From Pseudomonas sp. MPC6 (lineage in GTDB: Bacteria; Pseudomonadota; Gammaproteobacteria; Pseudomonadales; Pseudomonadaceae): a stretch of 64,000 nucleotides of DNA. Location: NCBI RefSeq assembly GCF_006094435.1, contig NZ_CP034783.1, positions 2,817,001-2,881,000 of the forward strand, given 5' to 3'. The notes beneath the pieces are model-generated. The model had not been told where the DNA came from, made no database searches, and worked only from the letters and a program-made list of their open reading frames with translations. The position numbers were made by a program, and so were the translations under genes. Below, one piece after another: positions 54,501 through 62,716 of the stretch; position 1 is the stretch's first letter; every line of letters begins with the position of its first letter.

Positions 54501-55568
54501 ATGGTTAGCAGTGTTTTTGACAAGTTCAAGCCAGGAGAGGATGCCTTTAGCGCCCATCCTGGCGAATCTGACCGACCACAACCATCGCCGCTGCGCATCG
54601 GCTTCTGGCTGATGGAGGCCTTCGATTTGTACACCCTGGCCAATGCGCTGGAGCCACTGCGCCTGGCCAACCAGGTGGCCGGGCGGGCGCTTTGCCGTTG
54701 GCAAATGCTCAGCCTGCAAGGCGGGCAACTGCACGCCAGCAACGGCATCGCTACCGCCACGGCGCGACTGGATCAGGCCCAGGCCCTGGATGTATTGATC
54801 CTCTGTGGTGGCGATAGCTTGCCCGCCGATGCGGATCAGCCGGACGTTCGCCAGGCGCTGTGTCACTGGGCCCTGCAGCCGATCAGCCTGGGGGCTTTGG
54901 GCCAGGCCGGTTGGCTGCTGGCGCGGATCGGGGCGCTGGACGGCTATCGCTGCAGCTTGCCGGAGCCCGATTCGCTTGCGCCCCAGGCCGCCTTCAATGA
55001 GTTGACCCCGGTGGCCGCGCCGTTCTGCGTCGATCGCCAACGCCTGACCTGCGTCGGGCCGCAGGCCGTTCAAGGGTTGATGCACGAATGGCTCGCACGG
55101 ACCCACGGGCGTGGTCTGGTGCTGCGCATGGAAAAACACGCCGCGCGCCAGGCCCGGCCGCTGCAGGCGATGCATAACGCGCCGGCACGGCTGCAAGCGG
55201 CGCTGGCGTTGATGGGGGATCATCTGGACCGCGCCTTGGGTATCGACGAGCTGGCGGAGGCGATGGGCATGTCTCGCCGACACCTGGAGCGGTTGTTCAA
55301 GCGCAGTCTGGGGTGTTCGCCGTCTCGGCATTATCTGGATTTGCGCCTGCAGCGGGCGCGTCGGTTGCTGCAGGCCGGGGGGCAATCGATGGTGGAGGTT
55401 GTCCACGAGTGCGGGTTTGTCTCGCTGCAACATTTTGCTCGCTGCTATCGCCAGTACTTCGGTGTGCATCCGCGGGTGGATGTGGGTGGGCAATTGATTG
55501 CGGGGTGTCAGGCGAACTCTGTTTTGCATGTGCCGGACTCTTCGCTGGCAAGCCAGCTCCTACAGTAG
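54501..55568 (+). CDS. GlxA-type AraC regulator with REP-encoded C-terminus
   Basis: 355 aa. An N-terminal DJ-1/PfpI-like amidotransferase fold (IGFWLMEAFDLYTLANALEP, DVLILCGGDSLPADAD) without an obvious catalytic Cys, and a C-terminal AraC double helix-turn-helix (LGIDELAEAMGMSRRHLERL, MVEVVHECGFVSLQHFARC). The last nine residues, SSLASQLLQ, are translated from a REP arm that also supplies the stop codon. It lies just upstream of creatinase and is a likely activator of creatine use. GGGGATCAACC precedes the chosen ATG. Confidence 0.85.
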   Translation: MVSSVFDKFKPGEDAFSAHPGESDRPQPSPLRIGFWLMEAFDLYTLANALEPLRLANQVAGRALCRWQMLSLQGGQLHASNGIATATARLDQAQALDVLILCGGDSLPADADQPDVRQALCHWALQPISLGALGQAGWLLARIGALDGYRCSLPEPDSLAPQAAFNELTPVAAPFCVDRQRLTCVGPQAVQGLMHEWLARTHGRGLVLRMEKHAARQARPLQAMHNAPARLQAALALMGDHLDRALGIDELAEAMGMSRRHLERLFKRSLGCSPSRHYLDLRLQRARRLLQAGGQSMVEVVHECGFVSLQHFARCYRQYFGVHPRVDVGGQLIAGCQANSVLHVPDSSLASQLLQ

Positions 55569-55700
55569 ATTTTCAGTGGACACCGGTTTTGTGCTCGACA
55601 CTGATCCCCTGTAGGAGCTGGCTTGCCAGCGAAGAGGCCATCCGAGCCGGCATCATTGTTGACTATAAGTCCGCCTTCGCGGGCAAGCCCGCTTCCACAG
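55535..55700. repeat. Three REP arms downstream of the GlxA-type regulator
   Basis: Arms at 55540-55565 and 55610-55636 form one inverted pair; a third, divergent arm (ccttcgcgggcaagcccgct) is at 55672-55699. The first arm lies inside the coding frame of the regulator. Confidence 0.88.
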
Positions 55701-55834
55701 GGTGCTGTGTCGATCACAAGACCTTGGCTTAACCCCAATCAATGTGGGAGCGTGAATCTCTGAACCAATGCCTCCGTCCGACGGGGGCATTGTTGTTTTT
55801 ACCGGATGAGTTTTTGGCGCGCGTGCCAAAGAGC

Positions 55835-55858
55835 GGATCTGACCAACTACAGGTCGGA
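55835..55858. promoter_or_regulatory. Direct-repeat element A upstream of creatinase
   Basis: GGATCTGA, 8 bases, AGGTCGGA: two half-sites fitting RGRTCKGA at a 16-bp period, 97 bp before the creatinase start. The same 24-bp element, 22 of 24 identical, is at 62548. An AraC-type activator of the locus is the natural candidate. The rest of the 387-bp gap 55569-55955 holds REP arms. Confidence 0.6.
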
Positions 55859-55955
55859 TTCGCACAAAAAACCTCGCTTTGCATCTGTTCGAATGATCTT
55901 CAGCGGCCCGCCAGAGTGGCGCCTTCTGTTGCAATCACTGACAAGGATAAATGAC

Positions 55956-57167
55956 ATGCAAATGCCGAAAACCATCCAGATCAAGAACGGCGAAAAAGTG
56001 ACTCCGACCTTTTCGGCCCAGGAATATGCCAATCGCCAGGCGAAATTGCGGGCTTACCTGGCGCAGAACAATATCGATGCAGCGGTCTTCACCTCGTATC
56101 ACAACATCAACTACTACAGCGATTTCCTGTATTGCTCCTTTGGCCGTCAGTACGCACTGGTGGTGACCCAGGACAGCGCCGTCACCATCAGCGCCAACAT
56201 CGATGGCGGCCAGCCTTGGCGCCGGACCGTCGGCACTGAGAACATCGTTTACACCGACTGGCAGCGGGACAACTATTTCGTCGCGATCCAGCAAGCCTTG
56301 CCCAAGGCCGGGCGGATCGGCATCGAGTTCGATCACCTGAACCTGCTCAATCGCGACAAGCTCGCCAGCCGTTACCCCCAGGCCGAACTGGTGGACGTCG
56401 CGGCGCCCTGCATGCGCATGCGCATGATCAAGTCCGCCGAAGAGCACGCGATCATTCGCCACGGTGCCCGCGTAGCGGACATCGGTGGTGCCGCGATCGT
56501 CGAAGCCTTGCGTGACCAGGTGCCGGAATATGAAGTGGCACTGCATGCGACCCAGGCGATGGTGCGCGAAATTGCCCGCACCTTCCCCGACTCCGAACTG
56601 ATGGACACCTGGACCTGGTTCCAGTCCGGCATCAACACCGACGGCGCGCATAACCCGGTGACTTCGCGCAAGGTCAACAAGGGCGACATCCTCAGCCTCA
56701 ATTGCTTCCCGATGATCGCCGGGTACTACACCGCGCTGGAACGCACCCTGTTCCTGGATCACTGTTCCGACGAGCATCTGCGCTTGTGGGAGGTCAACGT
56801 CAAGGTGCACGAGGCCGGTCTGAAACTGATCAAGCCGGGCATGCGCTGCTGCGATATCGCGCTGCAACTGAACGAGATTTTCCTGGAGCACGATCTGCTG
56901 CAATACCGCACCTTCGGCTACGGTCACTCGTTCGGCACGCTGAGCCATTACTATGGCCGCGAAGCCGGGCTGGAACTGCGCGAAGACATCGACACGGTGC
57001 TGGAGCCGGGGATGGTGGTGTCCATCGAGCCGATGATCATGCTGCCCGAAGGCCTGCCGGGCGCCGGTGGTTATCGTGAGCACGACATCCTGATCGTCAA
57101 CGAGCAGGGCGGGGAAAACATCACCCATTTCCCGTATGGCCCGGAACACAACATCATCAAGAAGTAA
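55956..57167 (+). CDS. Creatinase (creatine amidinohydrolase)
   Basis: 403 aa, identical in length to P. putida creatinase. Runs such as FTSYHNINYYSDFLYCSFGR, SANIDGGQPWRRTVGT and MDTWTWFQSGINTDGAHNPV match that enzyme; the catalytic His falls at residue 232 (HNPVT). The pita-bread (M24) fold lacks the metal ligands of true peptidases. It splits creatine into sarcosine and urea in the cytoplasm. AAGGATAAATGAC precedes the ATG, and a strong terminator follows. Confidence 0.96.
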   Translation: MQMPKTIQIKNGEKVTPTFSAQEYANRQAKLRAYLAQNNIDAAVFTSYHNINYYSDFLYCSFGRQYALVVTQDSAVTISANIDGGQPWRRTVGTENIVYTDWQRDNYFVAIQQALPKAGRIGIEFDHLNLLNRDKLASRYPQAELVDVAAPCMRMRMIKSAEEHAIIRHGARVADIGGAAIVEALRDQVPEYEVALHATQAMVREIARTFPDSELMDTWTWFQSGINTDGAHNPVTSRKVNKGDILSLNCFPMIAGYYTALERTLFLDHCSDEHLRLWEVNVKVHEAGLKLIKPGMRCCDIALQLNEIFLEHDLLQYRTFGYGHSFGTLSHYYGREAGLELREDIDTVLEPGMVVSIEPMIMLPEGLPGAGGYREHDILIVNEQGGENITHFPYGPEHNIIKK

Positions 57168-57174
57168 GACCGCG

Positions 57175-57205
57175 CGCCGCACAGTGAGCCTGTGCGGCGT
57201 TTTTT
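57175..57205 (+). terminator. Intrinsic terminator after creatinase
   Basis: CGCCGCACAG-TGAGC-CTGTGCGGCG hairpin followed by six T. Ends the creatinase transcript and separates it from the transporter gene. Confidence 0.92.
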
Positions 57206-57291
57206 GTTGCAACTGATGCATGCGCGCCCCAGAACGCGCAGCATCTACAGACCCATAACCCTGCCAAGTAAAACAATAGAGGGGTTTTGCC

Positions 57292-57354
57292 ATGATCCAC
57301 GTCCCGACTTTCCATCCCGATCACTGCACCTCTACCACCGGAGGTGCGCAATGA
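57292..57354 (+). CDS. 20-residue upstream ORF overlapping the MHS transporter start
   Basis: An ATG after GAGGGGTTTTGCC opens MIHVPTFHPDHC and ends at a TGA that overlaps the transporter ATG (ATGA). The transporter ribosome site GGAGGTG lies inside this frame, so translation of the short ORF should pass over it. The peptide has three His, three Pro and one Cys. A coupling or attenuation role is inferred. Confidence 0.45.
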   Translation: MIHVPTFHPDHCTSTTGGAQ

Positions 57355-58691
57355 GCACCCAAAGCGCAAGCCTGACGTCCCCCCTGGAACAGCAACGTGA
57401 ACTGACGGCCGAGCGTAAGGCCTTGCGCCGGGCGGCCAGTGCCAGCTTCATGGGCAACTTCGTCGAGTGGTTCGACTATGCGGCCTACGGCTACCTGGCA
57501 ACCGTCATCGCCATGACGTTTTTTCCGCAGACCGACAAGGCGTCGGCGCTGCTGGCGACCTTCGCGGTGTTCGCGTTGTCGTTTATCGTGCGCCCGCTGG
57601 GCGGGCTGGTCTGGGGGCACTTTGGTGACAAATACGGGCGGCGCAGTGCGTTGTCCTGGTCGATTCTGATCATGTCGGTGTCGACCTTCTGCATCGGCAT
57701 TCTGCCCACTTACAACCATATCGGCCTGTGGGCGCCCGCCTTGTTGTTGTTGATCCGCCTGTTCCAGGGCTTTTCCGCTTCCGGCGAATACGCCGGGGCA
57801 TCGGCCTTTCTCGCCGAGTACGCCCCCGAGGGCAAGCGCGGTTTGTACACCAGCATCGTTCCGGCGAGTACCGCGGCCGGCTTATTGTTCGGCGCGGTGT
57901 TCGTCGCCGGTCTGCATGCCTGGATGAGTGTCGAGGATCTGCACAGCTGGGGCTGGCGCCTGCCGTTTCTGTTGGCGGCGCCGTTCGGCCTGGTGGGGCG
58001 GTATATCCGCATGAGTCTGCAGGACACGCCCAAGTTCCTGGAGATGGAAAAACGCCTCGAAGCCAAGGAGTGCGCGACCCATGCGCCGGTTCGCGAATTG
58101 CTGACCGTACACCGGCGCAGCGTGATGATCGGGATCGGCGTGACCTGCCTGAACGCGGTGGCCTTCTACCTGCTGCTCAGCTACATGCCCACCTACCTGT
58201 CCACCGAAATGGGCATGAGCGAGAGCGATTCGTTCCTGGCGTCGACGGTGTCGCTGGCGACCTATATCGGGTTGATTTTCCTGATGGGCAAGCTGTCGGA
58301 CCGTTTTGGCCGCAAGACCATGTTGCTGACGGCTTCGGTGTTGTTCCTGGTGCTGACGTTTCCGCTGTTCGGCATGCTGGAGAACCAGCCGCTGATCGTG
58401 ATCCTGATGATCCAGATCGCCTTCGGCGCGATCCTGGCGATGAACGACGGCACCTTGCCGTGCTTCCTCGCCGAGATCTTCCCGACCCGGGTGCGCTTCA
58501 GCGGTTTTGCCTTCAGCTTCAATATCGCCAATGCGGTGTTCGGCGGTACCGCGCCGTTTATCGCGACCTGGCTGATCCAACTGACCGGCAACAAAATGGC
58601 GCCTGCCTGGTATCTGCTGGCAGCAGCGGCAGTGGCGCTGGTTGCGATGCTGGCGAGTCGGGAAACGGCGCATAAGGCTTTGCAGGACTGA
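57351..58691 (+). CDS. MHS-family metabolite:proton symporter, probable creatine/creatinine carrier
   Basis: 446 aa, 12 spans. SFMGNFVEWFDYAAYGYLAT is the MHS-family start, and GHFGDKYGRRSALSWSILIM the motif A loop; the family also includes ProP and citrate and shikimate carriers. It lies between creatinase and a GlxA-type regulator, so uptake of creatine or a relative is likely. The start MSTQSASLTS follows GGAGGTGCGCA. Confidence 0.88.
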   Translation: MSTQSASLTSPLEQQRELTAERKALRRAASASFMGNFVEWFDYAAYGYLATVIAMTFFPQTDKASALLATFAVFALSFIVRPLGGLVWGHFGDKYGRRSALSWSILIMSVSTFCIGILPTYNHIGLWAPALLLLIRLFQGFSASGEYAGASAFLAEYAPEGKRGLYTSIVPASTAAGLLFGAVFVAGLHAWMSVEDLHSWGWRLPFLLAAPFGLVGRYIRMSLQDTPKFLEMEKRLEAKECATHAPVRELLTVHRRSVMIGIGVTCLNAVAFYLLLSYMPTYLSTEMGMSESDSFLASTVSLATYIGLIFLMGKLSDRFGRKTMLLTASVLFLVLTFPLFGMLENQPLIVILMIQIAFGAILAMNDGTLPCFLAEIFPTRVRFSGFAFSFNIANAVFGGTAPFIATWLIQLTGNKMAPAWYLLAAAAVALVAMLASRETAHKALQD

Positions 58692-58703
58692 GTCAGTCTA
58701 CCC

Positions 58704-58768
58704 CTGTAAACACAGCTTGCCTGCGATGGCGATCTCCCGGATGCCATCGCGAGCAAGCTCGCTCCCAA
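58704..58768. repeat. REP pair, left arm decayed
   Basis: ctgtaaacacagcttgcctg / gcgatgg (degenerate) and ccatcgcgagcaagctcgct. It fills the space between the convergent MHS transporter and GlxA-type regulator. Confidence 0.7.
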
Positions 58769-59785
58769 TCAATGCACCGCAGCCACCTGCTTGCGCTCCC
58801 CAATAGGCGATACGCCGAAAAACCGGCTGTAGCATTTGGAGAAGTGCGCCGGCGACACAAAGCCGCACGCCAGGGCGATATCGCGCACTTGCGACTCGCT
58901 GCGCAACAGCAATTGCCGCGCCCGCGACAGGCGCAGTTCCAGGTAGTACTGGCTCGGCGTGCGTTGCAGGTGCTTGTGGAACAGGCGCTCCAGTTGCCGT
59001 ACCGACACCTCGTTCAACCGCGCCAGTTCTTCAAGGCCCACCGGCTCTTCGAGATTGGCCTCCATGATCGCCACCATCTGGCTGAGCTTGGGCTGCGAGG
59101 TGCCCAGTTTCTGCCGCAACGGCACCCGCTGTTGCTCCTTCGCCCCACGTACCCGATCACACAGCAGCAACTCGGCCGCATGGGCGGCGATGTCCCGGCC
59201 GCCCGGTTCGCGGGCAATCAACTGCAGGGTCATGTCCATCGAGGCCACGCCGCCGGAGCAGGTGTAGCGATCGCGATCGAGTTCGAACAGCTGGTTGGAA
59301 ATAATGATCCCCGGGAAACGCTCCTTCAGCGCTTCGATGTCTTCCCAGTGAATCGTGCAGCGATAGCCCTTGAGCAGATCGGCCCGTGCCAGCAAGTGAC
59401 TGCCCGTGCAAATCCCGCCGAGCGGCACCTGATCGTGCGCCAGCTTGCGCAGCCAATTGAGCAAGGGGCGACTGCTGTGATTGGAGACGATCGGGTTGGA
59501 TCCGACCACGAACAGGATGTCGAGCCTGGGGGCATCGGTAATGGTGTAGTCGGGCAGGATCCGCATGCCGTTACTGGCCGTGACCGGGTCCAGGCTGGCG
59601 GCGATGATGACCGTGCGGAACATCGGTTCGCGCGCTGCCATGTTGGCCATGCGCAGGGTCTCCACGGCGGAGGCGAAGCCGATGGTGGTGAAGTTGGGGA
59701 TGACCAGGAAACCCACGGTTTTCACCGGCCGTTGTTCTTTTGCCGAACGTCCTGCGGCGGGTTTCGCCACCTGGAGTTTCGCCAT
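58769..59785 (-). CDS. GlxA-type AraC-family transcriptional regulator
   Basis: 338 aa. N-terminal DJ-1/PfpI-like domain (VGFLVIPNFTTIGFASAVET, GGICTGSHLLARADLLKGY, with a Cys at the usual nucleophile place) and C-terminal AraC helix-turn-helix pair (VGLEELARLNEVSVRQLERL, RDIALACGFVSPAHFSKCY). The same class contains GbdR, CdhR and other regulators of quaternary amine and methylamine catabolism in Pseudomonas. Candidate regulator of the creatinine genes on both sides. TTGAGGAGCGGTAACG precedes the ATG. Confidence 0.9.
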   Translation of the reverse strand: MAKLQVAKPAAGRSAKEQRPVKTVGFLVIPNFTTIGFASAVETLRMANMAAREPMFRTVIIAASLDPVTASNGMRILPDYTITDAPRLDILFVVGSNPIVSNHSSRPLLNWLRKLAHDQVPLGGICTGSHLLARADLLKGYRCTIHWEDIEALKERFPGIIISNQLFELDRDRYTCSGGVASMDMTLQLIAREPGGRDIAAHAAELLLCDRVRGAKEQQRVPLRQKLGTSQPKLSQMVAIMEANLEEPVGLEELARLNEVSVRQLERLFHKHLQRTPSQYYLELRLSRARQLLLRSESQVRDIALACGFVSPAHFSKCYSRFFGVSPIGERKQVAAVH

Positions 59786-59979
59786 CGTTACCGCTCCTCA
59801 ACTGTAATAGTGACGCGCTCTGCGGCAAGCTGCCGACAGGTGGCAACATCATCTCGATTTTATGGTGATTAGCCCTGCATTCGGGTTACTGGATATTACA
59901 CCCAGAGCCTTATGAATAGGCATTCGAGACCCGTTATAGGTGATCAGGAGAGGCGGGAAAGGAGGGGGAGGGGAAGGGC

Positions 59980-60017
59980 AAAAAAAAACGGCCCGCTCCG
60001 TGGTGGTAAGCGGGCCG
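59980..60017 (-). terminator. Terminator of the creatininase-permease operon
   Basis: CGGCCCGCT and AGCGGGCCG arms, 11-base loop, then nine T on the minus strand. It stops transcripts of the permease gene at 60080. The rest of 59786-59979 is the upstream region of the divergent-facing regulator, with no recognised operator. Confidence 0.92.
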
Positions 60018-60079
60018 CAAAGAGGTGAAAGGTCAGTCGTCGGAGCGGGGTTCAAGCGCGCCGTCGAATGTGTGTTCGT

Positions 60080-61459
60080 TCAAGCCAGTTCGGCTTTCTG
60101 CAACGTGCTCTTTTTGGCGTTGAAGATTGCACCCATGCAGATAATGGAAAGCGTCAGGGCCCCGGTAGCAATCACTTCCATGCGGTGCTGCGGCAAAATC
60201 AACATCACCACCAGAATGCTCAAGATGCTGGCGATCACCAGGTAACTGAGCCAAGGGTAAAACCACATCTTGAAGGCGATCGGCTGTCCTGAAGCGTTCA
60301 TCTTCTTGCGCAGTATCAATTGCGAAACCGCAATGGCCAGATAGACCAGCAAGGCAACGGCCCCCGAACTGGCCAACAGGAAGGAGAACACTTCGTTGGG
60401 CGCAAAATAGTTCAGCGCCGTGGTCAGGAAGCCCACTGCCGTACTGGCCAGTACCGCAAAGTAAGGCACCCCTGACGCTGAAGTCTTTTGCAGTACCCGA
60501 GGGCCATCCCCGCGTTTGCTCAAGGAGAAGACCATGCGCGAAGCGGTATAAATGGCCGAGTTCAGGCAACTGGCGACGGCGATCAGGACGACGATATCGA
60601 CAATCATTTTCGCGTAGGGAATGTTCATCAACTCCAGCGCCCGCTGATAAGAGCCGACCTGCACCAGCATCGGGTCATTCCAGGGCACGATGGAGACGAT
60701 GAGGAACACCGAGACAATGTAGAAAATCCCCATGCGCCAGACGACGGAGTTGGTCGCGCGGGTAATCTGTTTCGACGGGTTCTGCGATTCTGCGGCGGCA
60801 ATCGTGACGATTTCCGTGCCCATGAAGCTGAACACAGTGGTCAGCATCGCACCAACCACGGCGGTCATGCCATTGGGCATGAAACCACCGAATTCATGGC
60901 TTAATTGCATCACACCGCTGACGGTCGTGTCCGGCAACCCGCCCGCCAGGGCCAGCGCGCCAAGCGCGATAAAGCCCAATACCGCAATGACCTTGAGCAT
61001 GGCGAACCAGAACTCGAACTCGCCGTAGCGCGCGACGCTGAACAGGTTTGTCAGGGTCAGCAGGCCGGTGACCGCTATCGCGAATTCCCAGGTCTGGATC
61101 GACGGGAACCAGGCGTTGAGAATGGCCGCGGCGGCAATGGCTTCGATGGGAATGACCAGCACCCAGAACCACCAGTACAGCCAACCGATGGTAAAGCCGG
61201 CGCTGCGTCCCATGGCGCGCTCGGCATAAGTTGAAAACGATCCGGTGTCCGGCGAGGCGACGGCCATTTCTCCGAGCATGCGCATCACCAGCACGACCAG
61301 GGTGCCGGACATGATGTAAGCGAGGATCGCCGCCGGGCCAGCCGAGGCGATGGCATGGCCCGAACCGATGAACAGGCCGGCACCGATGGCGCCGGCTATG
61401 GAGAGCATGGTGACGTGACGCTGCTTGAGCCCTGGGGCCAAAGTGGAGGTGCTGGACAT
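60080..61459 (-). CDS. APC-family permease in the creatininase operon
   Basis: 459 aa, 12 spans, AAT-type APC transporter: HVTMLSIAGAIGAGLFIGSG, PDTGSFSTYAERAMGRSAGF, GTEIVTIAAAESQNPSKQIT. GabP/AnsP-like. 77 bp after creatininase on the same strand, hence a good candidate for creatinine, creatine or sarcosine uptake; the substrate is not readable from sequence. Confidence 0.9.
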   Translation of the reverse strand: MSSTSTLAPGLKQRHVTMLSIAGAIGAGLFIGSGHAIASAGPAAILAYIMSGTLVVLVMRMLGEMAVASPDTGSFSTYAERAMGRSAGFTIGWLYWWFWVLVIPIEAIAAAAILNAWFPSIQTWEFAIAVTGLLTLTNLFSVARYGEFEFWFAMLKVIAVLGFIALGALALAGGLPDTTVSGVMQLSHEFGGFMPNGMTAVVGAMLTTVFSFMGTEIVTIAAAESQNPSKQITRATNSVVWRMGIFYIVSVFLIVSIVPWNDPMLVQVGSYQRALELMNIPYAKMIVDIVVLIAVASCLNSAIYTASRMVFSLSKRGDGPRVLQKTSASGVPYFAVLASTAVGFLTTALNYFAPNEVFSFLLASSGAVALLVYLAIAVSQLILRKKMNASGQPIAFKMWFYPWLSYLVIASILSILVVMLILPQHRMEVIATGALTLSIICMGAIFNAKKSTLQKAELA

Positions 61460-61500
61460 GAGAGGTACCCTTTTTATTATGTTCTGGAGGGTGCAGCGTT

Positions 61501-61530
61501 AACGGCGGGTACTTGTTGGCGCCCGCCGTT
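61501..61530. terminator. Hairpin between creatininase and the permease
   Basis: AACGGCGGG and CCCGCCGTT, 9-bp perfect stem with a 12-base loop, 6 bp after the creatininase stop on the minus strand. No T-run follows, so it may only partly terminate or may stabilise the creatininase message. Confidence 0.5.
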
Positions 61531-61536
61531 GTCTCT

Positions 61537-62319
61537 TCAAGTGGTTAAATCAAAGGCCTCCCTGACGGCAGCACTGATGCCGGATACACAGACGTCCAGG
61601 ATCAACTCGCCTTTTTCGCGACTCGAGCCTTTGGGGGAAGACAGCGTGCCGCACGCCGGGGTGCGCTCCGGGATGATGGGAAACACGTCATAAGGGGGGA
61701 AACGGGCGGGAGGATGGTCAACGGCGCGACTCAGATCGACCTTGTCCGGGTGAAGTGCCAGCATCAGCGATGTTTCAAAGACACCGCCGTGTTCGATATC
61801 CCAGCCGAGGAAGCCCTCGGGATACAGCTGTTTGATGACAGCAGGATCGTTGACGAAGTCCCAATAAGACAACACCACCACTTTGAAGTCATCGATGCCG
61901 CCATAACGAAGTTCGCGAAGTGCCAGGTCAATGCCCTCGACGATGAACATCGAGTTTTCATAGTGACCGTTCATCATCACCAGTTTGCGTGCGCCATGGC
62001 GTGCCAGTTCGCGGATGATGTCCTGCACGGTGTGGGTCAGTGTCGCGCCATCGAGGCTGGTGGTGCCGGGGAAGTGGTTGCCGCCACCGGACTTCTGCTG
62101 GGATTTGTAGCCGTAGGCCAGGGCCGGCAACACCAGGCCGCTGATGTTTTGCGCGACCGCCTTGCATATCGCGGTCGGCAGCAGCACATCGACCTCCATG
62201 CACATGTGATGACCATGCTGTTCCAGGGCGCCCACTGGCAAAAAGATCGGGCAGCCGGTAGCGACCTTCTCTGCATACTCTGGCCAGGTGAGCTCACCGA
62301 TAACGACGCTGTTGTTCAT
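61537..62319 (-). CDS. Creatininase (creatinine amidohydrolase)
   Basis: 260 aa, the length of P. putida creatininase. Metal ligands align one residue earlier than in that enzyme: Glu33 and His35 in LEQHGHHMCMEVD, Asp44, then His119 and Glu121 in MMNGHYENSMF. KSGGGNHFPGTTSLDGATLT and FLGWDIEHGGVFETSLMLA are family signatures. It opens the creatinine ring to creatine, the substrate of creatinase at 55956. CAAGAGAGTCCGTAG precedes the ATG. Confidence 0.95.
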   Translation of the reverse strand: MNNSVVIGELTWPEYAEKVATGCPIFLPVGALEQHGHHMCMEVDVLLPTAICKAVAQNISGLVLPALAYGYKSQQKSGGGNHFPGTTSLDGATLTHTVQDIIRELARHGARKLVMMNGHYENSMFIVEGIDLALRELRYGGIDDFKVVVLSYWDFVNDPAVIKQLYPEGFLGWDIEHGGVFETSLMLALHPDKVDLSRAVDHPPARFPPYDVFPIIPERTPACGTLSSPKGSSREKGELILDVCVSGISAAVREAFDLTT

Positions 62320-62716
62320 CTACGGACTCTCTTGAGTGATTGACGCTGGAAGCGTTCGCCGTTTCCCTTGGCCATCTTTTCGACGGTAGGGATCGAACGT
62401 GGTGCATGGAATGATTCCATCAGATAGAAGCGGCATCGATTTGTCTAAAACCGACCCAGAATTGACAAAATACCCTTTGTTTTGGCTTTTCTGACAGGGC
62501 GCGGCCTTTTGGGTGTGGCGCTTTTGGACAAGGAGGGGCGATGAGTCGGATCTGACAAACTTCAGGTCGGACGGGTACAAAATCGGGTGATGGCGATCTG
62601 CTGCAATGGCGCTTGCCAGCCAATGAGGCGTGGGGCCGGCAGATCGACCAGCAAGCGGCAAGACCACAAGGACGAGAAGGACAGAAGCCACTTTCCATCA
62701 CCCGGGAGAGACAATA
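62320..62716. other. Divergent intergenic region between creatininase and the ABC binding protein
   Basis: 397 bp without a credible gene. It must hold two divergent promoters. The only recognised element is the 24-bp direct repeat at 62548-62571. Confidence 0.7.
62548..62571. promoter_or_regulatory. Direct-repeat element B upstream of the ABC binding protein
   Basis: GGATCTGA, 8 bases, AGGTCGGA, the same element as at 55835 with two differences, both in the spacer. It is 145 bp before the binding-protein gene and 228 bp before the divergent creatininase gene. Both copies are followed five bases later by ACAAAA. Confidence 0.62.

Noticed and set aside
55935..57293. 452-codon minus-strand frame opposite creatinase
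   Set aside because: Exact mirror of creatinase, which is identified with high confidence.
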